64,000 bases of DNA from UBA10518 sp022837185 (GCA_034007705.1 JAVEQK010000005.1:69725-133724); one strand, 5' to 3'; shown: positions 43,446 to 53,284, counted from the stretch's first letter. Notes: a model not told the origin generated them from the sequence alone. Made by a program: numbers and translations.

Positions 43446-45377
43446 ATGCGTATTTTCCGTTCGAACAGTCTGCGATCCAGCTTGATGATCCCCATTGCCG
43501 CCGCCGTGGTGGCAATCGTCGCACTCATCAGCCTGATTCTGATCCTCAGCGGTAAAAAGGCTGTGGACAATGTTTCCACCAGCGTCAACATCCTTGCCGA
43601 CCAGGTCAAGCAAAGCCTGCAGAACGATTTGCGGCTGTTCGGTGAAAGAGAGGCCGGCAACGCCGAGGCCTCCCTGAAAACCAAGGCCGAAAGCATGGCC
43701 GAACTGATCGCCGGGCTGGCCCCGGGCCCTATTCTCACCTTTGATTTTGATGCACTGGACAACTACTGCCGCACCGTGGCCAAAGATCCTGATGTACTGC
43801 TGGCCTACGTAAAAAATAGCGACGGCGACATCCTGACCACATTCCGCAACCACACCGACCCGGCAATGGAGGCCCTGGTCCCCGGCATCGTTGAAGCTCC
43901 CCTTGACAGAGCGGTTGAAACGCTGGAAAACAGCAACGTGATGCAGGTTCGCCGGCAGATTGCCCTGGACACTGTGCCCATGGGAGAGGTTGTCCTGTTC
44001 ATCTCCCGCGAGGGCCTGCAGCGGCAGACGGCCAGGGCCGAAAAGGACTTTGCCGCCATTGTCGAGGGGGTCAACGGCGCCTTTCTTTCCCTGAATACCG
44101 GCATGCGCGAGCAGGCCCGGAGTTCGGTGCGCAGCAGCGTCTGGCAGTCGACGGTCACCGGCCTGGTCGGCATCGTCCTGCTCATGTTCGCCATTATGCT
44201 GCTCTTCGACCGGTTGATCATCAAGCCGGTGACCGGCGTCATGCGGATGATCGGCGAAATGGCCGCAGGCCGTCTTTCAGGAAGACTGCGGTTCAACCGT
44301 CATGACGAGATCGGCAGAATGGCGGACAGCATCGACGCCTTTTCCGACACCCTCGAACACGACGTCCTGGGCGCTCTGAACAAGCTGGCCGACGGCGATC
44401 TGCGCTTCAATATCACCCCGAAAAACGAACAGGATGCCATCGGCAACGCCCTGGCAAAAATGTCACGGAACCTGACGGCGGCGATCAAACAGATCCAGCA
44501 GAACGCGGCGGTGCTGAGCAAATCCTCGGAAAGTCTTTCGGCAATTTCCTCACAGCTCGCCGCCGGTTCCGAAGAGGCGTCCGCCCAGGCCGCCAATGTC
44601 GCGGCGTCAACGGAGGAAATCAATGTCAGTTCCCATGATATAAAGCAGTCTTCGGAAAAGATGTCGGGAAACATGCAGCGCCTGGGGGAGGTGACACGGA
44701 AAATAGCCGATGAAGTCGGCGCCATCGGCCATAAGGCCGATGAAGGGTTGAAGACAAGCGACACGGCGTATGAAATGGTGACCAATGCCAACCGGACGAT
44801 CCAGTCCCTGCAGGAGGCCGCCGGTGAAATAGGCCTGACAACCGCGACCATAGAGGAAATTACCGAACAGACCAAACTTCTTGCGCTGAACGCCACCATC
44901 GAGGCGGCCAGGGCCGGCGAGGCCGGCAAGGGGTTCGCCGTCGTGGCCGGAGAAGTCAAGGAACTGGCCAAGCAGAGCGCCGAGGCCGCTGAAAACATCT
45001 CCGGTCTGATCAAGGGAGTGCAGGACGAAACGGAAAAAGCGGCCCGGGCAATCGTCGGGGTGTCGGAGATCATCAGGCACCTGAATGAATCTTCCCGGGA
45101 TATCACTGCCGCCGTGGCAGTCCACAGCCGCGAGACAGAGGGCATGTTGGCCCTGGTGGCCGATTCCCGGGAAGCCACCCATGAGGTCACCGACAGCATA
45201 GTTGCCCTGGCGGCCGGCTCCAATGAGGTGGCCGCCAACATTCAGGGCGTCAGCATCGGCGTCGAGGAAAGCGGCAAAGGGATCAGACAGGTGAACGAAT
45301 CCGCGGCGGAGCTCGCCCAGCTCGCCGCGGAACTGCAGGCCCTGGTTGATACATTCACTTTACGAACCGCGGATTAA
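43446..45377 (+). CDS. Methyl-accepting chemotaxis protein
   Basis: The 643-residue receptor has a first membrane helix at about 13-35, an extracytoplasmic sensor (about 36-235) of unassigned fold, a second helix near 236-258 (TGLVGIVLLMFAIMLLF) and HAMP-like segments. The signalling domain has its hairpin tip at EEITEQTKLLALNATIEAARAGEAGKGFAVVAGEVKELA. The C-terminus FTLRTAD lacks the NWETF-type CheR/CheB tether. ATG follows ACGAGGAATT. It is the first gene of the cluster; the ligand is unknown. Confidence 0.95.
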   Translation: MRIFRSNSLRSSLMIPIAAAVVAIVALISLILILSGKKAVDNVSTSVNILADQVKQSLQNDLRLFGEREAGNAEASLKTKAESMAELIAGLAPGPILTFDFDALDNYCRTVAKDPDVLLAYVKNSDGDILTTFRNHTDPAMEALVPGIVEAPLDRAVETLENSNVMQVRRQIALDTVPMGEVVLFISREGLQRQTARAEKDFAAIVEGVNGAFLSLNTGMREQARSSVRSSVWQSTVTGLVGIVLLMFAIMLLFDRLIIKPVTGVMRMIGEMAAGRLSGRLRFNRHDEIGRMADSIDAFSDTLEHDVLGALNKLADGDLRFNITPKNEQDAIGNALAKMSRNLTAAIKQIQQNAAVLSKSSESLSAISSQLAAGSEEASAQAANVAASTEEINVSSHDIKQSSEKMSGNMQRLGEVTRKIADEVGAIGHKADEGLKTSDTAYEMVTNANRTIQSLQEAAGEIGLTTATIEEITEQTKLLALNATIEAARAGEAGKGFAVVAGEVKELAKQSAEAAENISGLIKGVQDETEKAARAIVGVSEIIRHLNESSRDITAAVAVHSRETEGMLALVADSREATHEVTDSIVALAAGSNEVAANIQGVSIGVEESGKGIRQVNESAAELAQLAAELQALVDTFTLRTAD

Positions 45378-45457
45378 CCGGCAGCACCAGGTCAGGCCTG
45401 ATTCCGGATTCGGAACGATGACCCTGACTGACCGGCAACACTGTCAAAGGGGGAAAC

Positions 45458-45820
45458 ATGGAGAAAAAAATATTAACGGTCGATGACTCGCCAAGTGTCA
45501 GAAAAATGGTTGAATTCAGCCTCAAGTCGAAAGGATACAGGATGGGGGGCGCCGGAGACGGGATCGAGGCGCTGGCCCTCATGGACAGCGAGCGGTTTGA
45601 CGCCGTCATCCTCGATGTCAACATGCCGAGAATGAACGGCCTCGAATTTCTGGAAAAAATCAAAAACGACGAAAATTACGCCGCCATCCCCGTTATCATG
45701 CTCACCACCGAGGGACAGGATGAGGATCGGGACAAAGCCATGGCCCTGGGCGCCACCGCGTATATTGTCAAGCCCTTCAAGCCGACGCAGCTGCTGAACC
45801 TGCTTGATGAAGTTCTGTAG
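45458..45820 (+). CDS. CheY-like single-domain response regulator
   Basis: The 120-residue receiver has the acidic pair in TVDDSPSVRKM, the phospho-aspartate in VILDVNMPRMNGLEF, the switch threonine in MLTTEGQ and the lysine in IVKPF. There is no output domain. It lies between the MCP and the Hpt-GAF gene, and may receive phosphate from the CheA encoded 3 kb downstream. SD GGGGG precedes the ATG. Confidence 0.93.
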   Translation: MEKKILTVDDSPSVRKMVEFSLKSKGYRMGGAGDGIEALALMDSERFDAVILDVNMPRMNGLEFLEKIKNDENYAAIPVIMLTTEGQDEDRDKAMALGATAYIVKPFKPTQLLNLLDEVL

Positions 45821-45897
45821 CCATTCCGCCGTGGTCCGGGTCAACCGCCCCCAATGCCGGAGACCGGACCAACGTAAATCCGCAAAGGAAGAAATCC

Positions 45898-47409
45898 ATG
45901 ACTGACCACAATGATCAACAGGACCTTGACGCCCGACTGCTCGAGCAGATGCGGCAGGATTTCCTTGAAGAAGCATCGGATCTGCTGGATCAGCTCAACC
46001 TGCACCTGATCCAGCTTGAGGAAGAGCCGGACAGCGATGAGCTGGCGAACCAGGTTTTCCGCATCGCCCATACCGTCAAGGGTTCGGCCGGCTTTGCCGG
46101 TCTGGAGGAAATGAGTGCAATCGGCCGCCGGATGGAGGATCTGTTGGGAGAAATCCGCAAAGGCCGGAAGGCGGTCTCGTCATCCTTCATCCAGGCCATG
46201 TTCGACGGGCTCGACCTGCTGACCCTCCTGCGGGAAAAAGCGGCGGCTGGCGATGCCTCCCCCGTTGACATTACCCCTGTCCTCCGGGGGCTGGAACGGG
46301 CGGCGCAAAATGCCGCCGCGCAGGACGAAACCCCGGGCGAAACCCTTGAAAAACCGTCGGCCGCCGACCATGAACTGTTCGAAATATACAAGGGAGCATA
46401 CAGCCAGCTCGCCGCCCTCAAGCACCTGGTCTATTCCTCCGTCCACCTCTACGATGAAGACACCCTGGCGGCGCTCTTTTCCAAACAGATAGCCCAGAAA
46501 ATGCGTCCTGAGCGCAACAGTGTCTGGCTGGTGAAAAACTCTGCCCAGGTCGTGGAAATCGCCCGGGACGGCAAACTTGTGCCCGAGGACTACCGGCAGA
46601 CCATTGCCATCGATACCTCGCCGGCAATGCAGCGGTTGATCAACGATCAGCATGTCATCTGGTCGTCGAGCGCCGAAGATGTCACCGATCTGCTGCCCGG
46701 ATTTGCATCCCCTGTGATCATGCCCATCAAGGCCAAACCCGCCGCTTATGGTTTTCTTGCCCTGGACCCCCGGCAACCCGCTGAAGTGGAGGTGTATCAG
46801 TTTGTCGCCGAATTCGCGGCCATGATGCTCAGGGTCTCCAAACTGCACCGCAAGGTCGATGAACAGCGCAAGGAACTGGATGAAATGACGGCAATCCTGT
46901 TCAGACAGAACAACATCCTGTCCTCTCTGTATCATGTCGAACTGGACCTCATGCGGGTAAAAAACCCGGTCGATCTGTGCCGCATCCTCGCCGAAGCCTT
47001 TGTCCATGACCTGGAGACCAGGTCGGCGGCCATATTCATCAAGGACGAGGAGGCGGGCCGGCTGCGGGGAATATGGGGCAGCGGCGGCCTGCAGGATATA
47101 CCCTCCCTCTCTTTCTCCCGGGACGAAATCGTCCCCTTCGGCAGATGCCTTGAGACCGGCAGGATAGTTTCCCAGATCGATTTTTCCGCTTCACCCCTGC
47201 GGCTGGGTCCCAACGATCTCACCAACTGGGTCGTCATGGGCCTGAAGGGAAGAACAAAAACCCACGGGGTGATCGCCGCCGAGCTCGATGTCGGGGATGT
47301 GACGGATTCCATGTCCATTCTGGCGAACTATTCCGGCATCCTGCTGGACAACCTCATCCTGGAAAACAGAACGGGGATATCCGACGGCGCCGCCTCACCG
47401 GCAATATAG
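45898..47409 (+). CDS. Hpt-domain protein with C-terminal GAF-like regions
   Basis: In 503 residues the N-terminal Hpt/CheA-P1 domain (about 12-115) has the phospho-histidine H58 in RIAHTVKGSAGFAGL. No kinase domain follows; instead there are two GAF-like regions (about 175-310 and 335-490), separated by a coiled segment (KVDEQRKELDEMTAILFRQ). It may act as a separate phosphotransfer sensor feeding or draining the CheA/CheY pathway. The Hpt plus GAF layout without a catalytic domain is uncommon. The stop TAG is 69 bases before the next start. Confidence 0.85.
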   Translation: MTDHNDQQDLDARLLEQMRQDFLEEASDLLDQLNLHLIQLEEEPDSDELANQVFRIAHTVKGSAGFAGLEEMSAIGRRMEDLLGEIRKGRKAVSSSFIQAMFDGLDLLTLLREKAAAGDASPVDITPVLRGLERAAQNAAAQDETPGETLEKPSAADHELFEIYKGAYSQLAALKHLVYSSVHLYDEDTLAALFSKQIAQKMRPERNSVWLVKNSAQVVEIARDGKLVPEDYRQTIAIDTSPAMQRLINDQHVIWSSSAEDVTDLLPGFASPVIMPIKAKPAAYGFLALDPRQPAEVEVYQFVAEFAAMMLRVSKLHRKVDEQRKELDEMTAILFRQNNILSSLYHVELDLMRVKNPVDLCRILAEAFVHDLETRSAAIFIKDEEAGRLRGIWGSGGLQDIPSLSFSRDEIVPFGRCLETGRIVSQIDFSASPLRLGPNDLTNWVVMGLKGRTKTHGVIAAELDVGDVTDSMSILANYSGILLDNLILENRTGISDGAASPAI

Positions 47410-47478
47410 CCGCGACCCATGGAAACCGCGGCAGCGGGGCGTTTGGTTCAACACTCTGCGGCAAAGGATAGACGACAA

Positions 47479-48144
47479 ATGGATAAAGTTCTCATTGTGG
47501 ACGATGATGAGCAACTTTTGCTTATCCTGACCGAAATTCTGGAAAAATACAGAAACAGGTTCGAGGTTGTTCCCGTCAACAGCGGATTTGAGGCGATCAG
47601 TGCCCTCCGGCGGGAAAAATTCTCTCTGTTGATCACCGACCTGGTCATGGCAGGGATCAACGGCCTGGTCCTGCTGTCCTACATGACCAAGAATTTCCCC
47701 AGGGTGCCTTGCATCGTCATGACCGGCCACGGAACCCCGGAATTGCAGGAGCGCCTTGAAAAGGAAGGCCGCCGCCTGATCCGGAAGCCGTTCTCGGTAA
47801 CGGAACTCGGCGAGCTGATTCTCTCGATTCTCGGCAAGGAGCAGATCCTCCTGGGAACGATGAACGGTGTTTCGATCAGCGGTTTTCTCAAGCTTGTCGA
47901 GACCGAAGCCATGACCTGCATCTGTGAAATCCAGGCGTTGGACGGCAGAACCGGCTACCTGGTTTTTGAAGGCGGCGATCTGTACAACGCCGCGTACGGG
48001 AAGTTCAACGGCCGGCGGGCGGCCCTGGAGCTGTTCAGGTTTGACCGGGTCAAGATCCGGTTCAGAAACCCGCCGAAGAAAAAATTTCCCCGAAAGATAC
48101 AGAGCAGTATTGAAGAACTGCTCAAAGAAACGGGAGCGGGATGA
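47479..48144 (+). CDS. Response regulator with C-terminal DUF4388-like domain
   Basis: The 221-residue protein, from ATG in CAAATGGATAAAG, is chosen over an upstream ATG at 47419 because MDKVLIVDDDEQ is the start of a receiver. The receiver (1-120) has LLITDLVMAGING and a conserved RKPF lysine. The C-terminal domain (about 130-215: GVSISGFLKLVETEAMTCICEI) looks like DUF4388, often coupled to receivers in bacteria with complex motility. It is a paralogue of the next gene. The output partner is unknown. Confidence 0.85.
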   Translation: MDKVLIVDDDEQLLLILTEILEKYRNRFEVVPVNSGFEAISALRREKFSLLITDLVMAGINGLVLLSYMTKNFPRVPCIVMTGHGTPELQERLEKEGRRLIRKPFSVTELGELILSILGKEQILLGTMNGVSISGFLKLVETEAMTCICEIQALDGRTGYLVFEGGDLYNAAYGKFNGRRAALELFRFDRVKIRFRNPPKKKFPRKIQSSIEELLKETGAG

Positions 48145-48220
48145 ACACCCTTTCAGATGGACCGTCTGCGCGGCCGCCGGACATTGATGCACCCGACATT
48201 ATTCAGTTTATCACGGAGAC

Positions 48221-48913
48221 ATGGGGGGATTGATTGTGGACACCGTGCTCATTGTCGACGACAGTTCCATGCTGTTGAACTATCTTGAAAACGCCTTTGC
48301 CAAGTACAGGGACAGGTTCAGGGTGAATTTCGCCGCCGACGGCATGGAGGCGATAGATATCATCAAAAGCAGGGAAATTGCGCTGCTTGTCACGGACCTG
48401 CAGATGCCCAGGATCGATGGGCTGGGTCTTCTGGCCTATGTGCAGAAATATCACCCGGGCATTCCGTGCATTGTCATGTCGGCCCACGGCACTCCGGCCA
48501 TTGTCGAAAACCTGCAGTCGGACATCCTGCAGTTCATCGAAAAGCCCTTCACCGCCGACGCTCTGGCCGGGGCCATCCTCTCGGCCCTGGAGAAGGACCA
48601 GGCCGGCGGCTCCATCACCGGCATATCCATCGGCAATTTTCTGCAGATGATCGAGCTCGAGCAGAAAACCTGCCTCTGCGAAGTTGCCTCCGCGGGCAAC
48701 CCGAAAGGATTCTTCTATTTTAGCGGCGGGGAGCTCCATCATGCCGTCTACGGGGACCTCAAGGGCGAGGAGGCGGCCATTAAGATGATCCAGATCGACC
48801 GCCCCACCATCAGTTTCCGCAAGATTCCCCAACGGCCGATCCCGAGGAAGATCAACCGTGAATTGACCGGCCTGCTGCTTGAAGCCATGAAACAGAAGGA
48901 TGAAGCCCGATAA
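48221..48913 (+). CDS. Response regulator with C-terminal DUF4388-like domain (paralogue)
   Basis: The 230-residue receiver plus DUF4388-like protein resembles the preceding gene in layout and in its start (DTVLIVDDSSML versus DKVLIVDDDEQL). The phospho-aspartate is in VTDLQMPRIDG, the lysine in EKPF, and the C-terminal domain has ITGISIGNFLQMIELEQKTCLCEV. The ATG at 48221 has a very close GGAG; a GTG at 48236 would align better with the paralogue and is a fair alternative start. The pair probably arose by duplication. Confidence 0.85.
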   Translation: MGGLIVDTVLIVDDSSMLLNYLENAFAKYRDRFRVNFAADGMEAIDIIKSREIALLVTDLQMPRIDGLGLLAYVQKYHPGIPCIVMSAHGTPAIVENLQSDILQFIEKPFTADALAGAILSALEKDQAGGSITGISIGNFLQMIELEQKTCLCEVASAGNPKGFFYFSGGELHHAVYGDLKGEEAAIKMIQIDRPTISFRKIPQRPIPRKINRELTGLLLEAMKQKDEAR

Positions 48914-48947
48914 AAAATGAGAAAGAACGGCCACAGGGACAGCTTCC

Positions 48948-51596
48948 ATGAGCACTGAACAGGAAACCATCGACGATATCCTCCTCAATGACCCGGAAAT
49001 GGTGGAGGCCTTCGTTGCCGAAGCCAACGAGCATCTCGACAGCATCGAGGACGACTTCCTCACCCTTGAAAGACAGCAGGGCAATCCGGACAAAACCCTG
49101 CTGGACAAGGTGTTCCGGGCCATCCATTCGGTGAAGGGCGCCGCCGGATTCCTGAATCTCAGCCGGATGGCCGAGCTTGCCCACATCATGGAAGCCCTGC
49201 TGACAAAAATGCGCGCCGGCAAAATACTCCCCGCTTCCGACAACATCGACAGCCTGCTGGCCGGCGTTGATCTGCTCAAGACCATGCTCAGGAACATAAA
49301 GGAATCGAACGGAGTGGATATCCGCCTGGTCCACGAAAAACTCACCGCCCTGACCGAAAAAACCCCGGAATCCTCCCCTCCCCCGAAGGAAACTTCTCCC
49401 CCGCCGGCGGGACGGGAACCGGCGGCGCCACCCGCCCCGGAAAAAATCGAAACCGACCTGGGCAATACCGTGCGCATCCATGTCGACATCCTGGACAAAC
49501 TCATGGTGCAGGCCGGCGAACTGGTCCTGATCCGCAACCAGCAGCTTCTCCATGTCGACGAGTCGGACTCCGCCGCCCGGTCCATCGCCCACCGGCTTGA
49601 CCGCATCACCAGCGAACTCCAGCAGACCATTATCAGTACCCGCATGCAGCCCGTGGGCAAGGTGATCGACAAGTTCCCCCGCATCATCCGCGATATGGGC
49701 AAATCACTGGGCAAGCAGATCGACATTGAGATCATCGGCAGCAGCGCCGAACTGGACAAAACCATTCTCGAGTCCCTGACCGATCCCCTGACCCACATCA
49801 TCCGCAACAGCTGCGGACACGGCATTGAAACCCCCGAGGAGCGGGTAAAGGCAGGCAAGCCGAAAACAGGGTTGATCACCATTGCCGCCTATCATGAAGC
49901 CGGCAGGGTCAACATCCGGATAGACGATGACGGCAGGGGAGTCGACATCGACCGGATCCGCAAAAAAGTTGTTGAAAAGGGGTTGAAGACCCCGGCCGAA
50001 CTGGAGCAGATGACCCACCAGGAAATCCTCAACCTTGTTTTTCTGCCCGGCTTCAGCACCATGGACCAGGCCGACGATGTCTGCGGCCGCGGCGTCGGCA
50101 TGGACGTGGTCAAAACCGGCATTGAAAAAATCGGCGGCACCTTCGAGTTTGAATCCAGGACCGGGGAGGGAACGACCATTCTCCTGCAGCTCCCCCTGAC
50201 CCTGGCCATCATTCCCTCTCTCATCGTTTCCGCCCTCGGTCATCTGTTCGCCATCCCCCAGGTCAGCCTGGTCGAACTGGTAACCCTCTACGATGAAGAT
50301 GTCCGGCGGCGCATCGAACGGGCGGATGACCAGGAGGTGTACCGCCTGCGGGGCAGACTGCTGCCCATAGTCCGGCTGGCCGAAGTCCTGAACCGCCCGC
50401 AGCTGTTCAACCGCGAAACCAGGACGGCAATTGCGGAAAAATATGCCCGGCTGCCCCCGCCCGCCGCCGGCGGTCCGGAAAGCGAGACGGATTCGCTGAG
50501 CTTTGTCGTTCTCAAGGTCGGCAACAGCCTCTACGGACTGGTGGTCGATGCCATCATCGGCACCGAGGAAATTGTCGTCAAACCCCTGCACCCCCCGATC
50601 AAGGCCCTGGGGATCTATTCCGGCGCCACCATCATGGGCAGCGGCAAGACTGCCCTGATCCTCGATGTCGGCGGCATTGCCAGGCATACCGGCATAACCC
50701 TCGCCGACCGCATCATGGAGCAGCGGGAAAAAGAGTTCCGCACCGAGGATCAACAGTCGGTCCTCCTCTTCAAATCCGGCCCCAAGGAACAATTCGCCCT
50801 CTCCCTGCCGCTGATCCGCCGCATCGAACCGATTATCGCCACGGATATCGAACTGATCGGCGACAGGGAGTACATCACCGTCGACAACACGTCCACCCAG
50901 GTGCTGCGGCTCGACCATTTCCTCGAGGTCTCCCCCATTGAAGACCATGACAACCTGTTTCTTATCCTGCCCAGACACCTGAAACGGCCGGTGGGGATTC
51001 TGATGACCGCTTTTGTCGATGTCGTCGAAACGGGCATGACCCTGGACGTGGACAGTTACCGGGCGGACGGGCTCCTGGGCACGGCGATCCTCAACAATTC
51101 AATGACCCTGTTCATCGACATCTACCGGCTGGTCGAGAAAGTTGATCCGGAATACAGGGAACTGCGCGCCGCGGGGGACGGTCTGGCCGGCGAAGACGGC
51201 AGTGTGCGGGGCCCCGCCAGGATACTGCTTCTCGAGGATATAGCGTTTTTCCGCCAACTGATCAAAGGCTACCTGAACGAGAAGGGATACGAGGTGGTTG
51301 ACTGCAAAAACGGCAAGCTGGGACTGGAAGAACTGGAAAATAATGATTTCGACCTTATCGTCTCCGATCTGGAAATGCCGGTCATGAACGGCTGGCAGTT
51401 CATCGACGGTGTGCGCCGGTCCCCGGAGAAAAGAGGTATCCCGGCCGTGGCGCTCACTTCGCTGGACACGGAGGAGGCGCGGCATAAAACGATGGAGAGC
51501 GGTTTTGATTATTTCGAAATAAAACTGGACCGGGAACATTTTCTGCGAACGGTGGCCACCGCCCTGCAGAAACATCATGATTCCTCTCCGTCCTGA
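48948..51596 (+). CDS. cheA: CheA histidine kinase with two CheW-like domains and a C-terminal receiver
   Basis: The 882-residue hybrid CheA has P1 Hpt (15-115, H60 in RAIHSVKGAAGFL), a Pro-rich linker (about 138-160), dimerisation helices (about 165-235), and HATPase (about 240-390) with DDDGRGVDIDRI and CGRGVGMDVV. A CheW/P5 domain (about 395-540), a second CheW-like domain (about 590-735) and a receiver (750-880, VSDLEMPVMNG with D803) follow. The N-box reads LTHIIRNSCGHGIE, with Gly where CheA usually has Asp (DHG). It should autophosphorylate and pass phosphate to CheY/CheB, with the receiver as a possible sink. Confidence 0.94.
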   Translation: MSTEQETIDDILLNDPEMVEAFVAEANEHLDSIEDDFLTLERQQGNPDKTLLDKVFRAIHSVKGAAGFLNLSRMAELAHIMEALLTKMRAGKILPASDNIDSLLAGVDLLKTMLRNIKESNGVDIRLVHEKLTALTEKTPESSPPPKETSPPPAGREPAAPPAPEKIETDLGNTVRIHVDILDKLMVQAGELVLIRNQQLLHVDESDSAARSIAHRLDRITSELQQTIISTRMQPVGKVIDKFPRIIRDMGKSLGKQIDIEIIGSSAELDKTILESLTDPLTHIIRNSCGHGIETPEERVKAGKPKTGLITIAAYHEAGRVNIRIDDDGRGVDIDRIRKKVVEKGLKTPAELEQMTHQEILNLVFLPGFSTMDQADDVCGRGVGMDVVKTGIEKIGGTFEFESRTGEGTTILLQLPLTLAIIPSLIVSALGHLFAIPQVSLVELVTLYDEDVRRRIERADDQEVYRLRGRLLPIVRLAEVLNRPQLFNRETRTAIAEKYARLPPPAAGGPESETDSLSFVVLKVGNSLYGLVVDAIIGTEEIVVKPLHPPIKALGIYSGATIMGSGKTALILDVGGIARHTGITLADRIMEQREKEFRTEDQQSVLLFKSGPKEQFALSLPLIRRIEPIIATDIELIGDREYITVDNTSTQVLRLDHFLEVSPIEDHDNLFLILPRHLKRPVGILMTAFVDVVETGMTLDVDSYRADGLLGTAILNNSMTLFIDIYRLVEKVDPEYRELRAAGDGLAGEDGSVRGPARILLLEDIAFFRQLIKGYLNEKGYEVVDCKNGKLGLEELENNDFDLIVSDLEMPVMNGWQFIDGVRRSPEKRGIPAVALTSLDTEEARHKTMESGFDYFEIKLDREHFLRTVATALQKHHDSSPS

Positions 51597-51638
51597 TTTC
51601 GCAGCCAGGGACAATCGACAGAACAACGGAACAGAAAA

Positions 51639-52178
51639 ATGAAATCCACACTGACCAAGGCAAGCCGTGCCAATCCCGGGGAGCAGCACACCGATGAAAG
51701 CCGGACTCACCGCTACTGCACATTCCGCTTATCCGGGAGATTATTCGGGGTTGACATCCGGGACGTGAAGGAGATCAACACGGAAATAAACATTACTCCG
51801 ATATTCCACGCCCCAAGGGAAATAAAGGGTTATATCAATATCCGCGGCCAGATTTATCTCCTCTTTGACCTGCGCGCCATATTCTCCCTCCCGGAAAAAG
51901 ACCTCGACAAGGACAGCCGCGTCGTCCTCTTCATGCCTGAGATCGGCAACCTGTGCGGTATTCTGGTGGACAGCATCGAGGACGTCATATCGGTTGGCGA
52001 GGACCTGATCGAGAACCGCCGCCGGCAGGAGCGGGAAGCACCGGACGGCATCGAACGCCGCAACGCCGATATCGGCGAAGGTGTCTGCAAACTCAGGGAC
52101 GAACTGCTCATCATCCTCAATGCCGAAAGGCTGGTACGGTCAATCGGCAGTGCCGGCAAATTCCAGTACAAGGCCTGA
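51639..52178 (+). CDS. cheW: CheW coupling protein
   Basis: The 179-residue adaptor joins the MCP and CheA in the signalling array. Core motifs are CTFRLSGRLFGVDIRDVKEI, FHAPREIKGYINIRGQIYLLFDLR and VLFMPEIGNLCGILVDSIEDVI. It has an N-terminal extension of about 28 residues and a longer loop after the core than E. coli CheW. It follows cheA by 42 bases and is 2 bases before the cheB start. Confidence 0.93.
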   Translation: MKSTLTKASRANPGEQHTDESRTHRYCTFRLSGRLFGVDIRDVKEINTEINITPIFHAPREIKGYINIRGQIYLLFDLRAIFSLPEKDLDKDSRVVLFMPEIGNLCGILVDSIEDVISVGEDLIENRRRQEREAPDGIERRNADIGEGVCKLRDELLIILNAERLVRSIGSAGKFQYKA

Positions 52179-52180
52179 CC

Positions 52181-53284
52181 GTGAGCCCGCAGACGAAAAT
52201 CAGGATTCTCATCGTCGACGACTCCAGAATTTTTCGGACCGCCGTTCAGGAGGCCCTGGCCGGGGAAAAGGACTTCGAGATCGTCGGTTCGGTCTGGAAC
52301 GGCATCAAGGCAATGGAATGCATCCGGTCCACGCCTCCCCACGTCGTTACGCTGGACATCCAGATGCCGGAAATGGACGGCCTGGAAACCCTGGAAGCGA
52401 TCCAGAAAATCAACGCCGACCTGCCGCCCGACCGGCGGATAGGCGTCATCATGCTGAGCTCTCATACCCGAAGGGGGGCCGATATAACGGTGAAGGCCCT
52501 TGAGATGGGCGCCTTTGATTTCATCCCCAAGCCCGAGAGCGCGAGCCTGCGGGCAAATCTCGACCTGCTGGGCCGTCAGCTCGCCGTGAAAATCAGAAAT
52601 TACGCCGCCGTCTCCCTTCCCGCATCCCGGTTGCGGCGACCTGTCACCACGGGTCCGGCCACACCGGTTCGGACCGGGCGGGATACGGCATTCCGGGAGA
52701 TAGAGGCGGTCATGATCGGGGTTTCCACCGGCGGTCCCAAGGCCCTGGCGGAAATCCTTCCACCCCTCTGCGCCGGCATCGACGTGCCTGTCTTCATCGT
52801 TCAGCACATGCCCCCCACCTTCACCCAGTCCCTGGCAAAAAGCCTGAACGCCAAGTGCCGGTACGAGATCACCGAAGGAGCCGACGGCGACATTGCCGCC
52901 CGCCGCCGCGTATACATCGCCCCGGGCGGCAGGCACATGGTGCTGGAAAGAAAGGAGGGGAAGGCCCGGATCGTCATCAATGACCTGCCGCCGGAGAAAG
53001 GATGCCGGCCGTCCATTGACCTGCTGTTCCGTTCCGGAGCGGAAGTATTCGGCCGCAGCGTCATCGGGGTGATTCTCACCGGCATGGGCTCGGACGGGAC
53101 GGAAGGCGCGAGGGAACTCAAGCGGGAAGGAGCCCTGATCATAGCCCAGGACGAAGAAACCAGCGTGGTATGGGGCATGCCGGGCAGCGCCAAGGCCGCC
53201 GGCGCGGTTGACGACATTCTGCCGCTCCACGACATTCCGGGGACCATCGTCTCCCTCGTTCAGCACAAGGCCCCGTTCCGCTGA
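52181..53284 (+). CDS. cheB: Chemotaxis response regulator protein-glutamate methylesterase
   Basis: I start at GTG 52181, two bases after cheW, because VSPQTKIRILIVDDS begins the receiver; the longer open frame upstream is cheW in another frame. The 367 residues comprise a receiver (1-125, TLDIQMPEMDG) and a methylesterase (about 175-365). The Ser-His-Asp triad is visible in GVSTGGPKALAE, IVQHMPPTFT and GMGSDGTEG. It removes methyl groups from the MCP, opposing CheR, which is encoded 0.8 kb downstream. Confidence 0.94.
   Translation: MSPQTKIRILIVDDSRIFRTAVQEALAGEKDFEIVGSVWNGIKAMECIRSTPPHVVTLDIQMPEMDGLETLEAIQKINADLPPDRRIGVIMLSSHTRRGADITVKALEMGAFDFIPKPESASLRANLDLLGRQLAVKIRNYAAVSLPASRLRRPVTTGPATPVRTGRDTAFREIEAVMIGVSTGGPKALAEILPPLCAGIDVPVFIVQHMPPTFTQSLAKSLNAKCRYEITEGADGDIAARRRVYIAPGGRHMVLERKEGKARIVINDLPPEKGCRPSIDLLFRSGAEVFGRSVIGVILTGMGSDGTEGARELKREGALIIAQDEETSVVWGMPGSAKAAGAVDDILPLHDIPGTIVSLVQHKAPFR

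Noticed and set aside
48203..49882. 559-codon minus-strand frame opposite a response regulator and cheA
   Set aside because: It is antisense to complete receiver and Hpt/CheA domains, with Ser/Arg-rich shadow composition.
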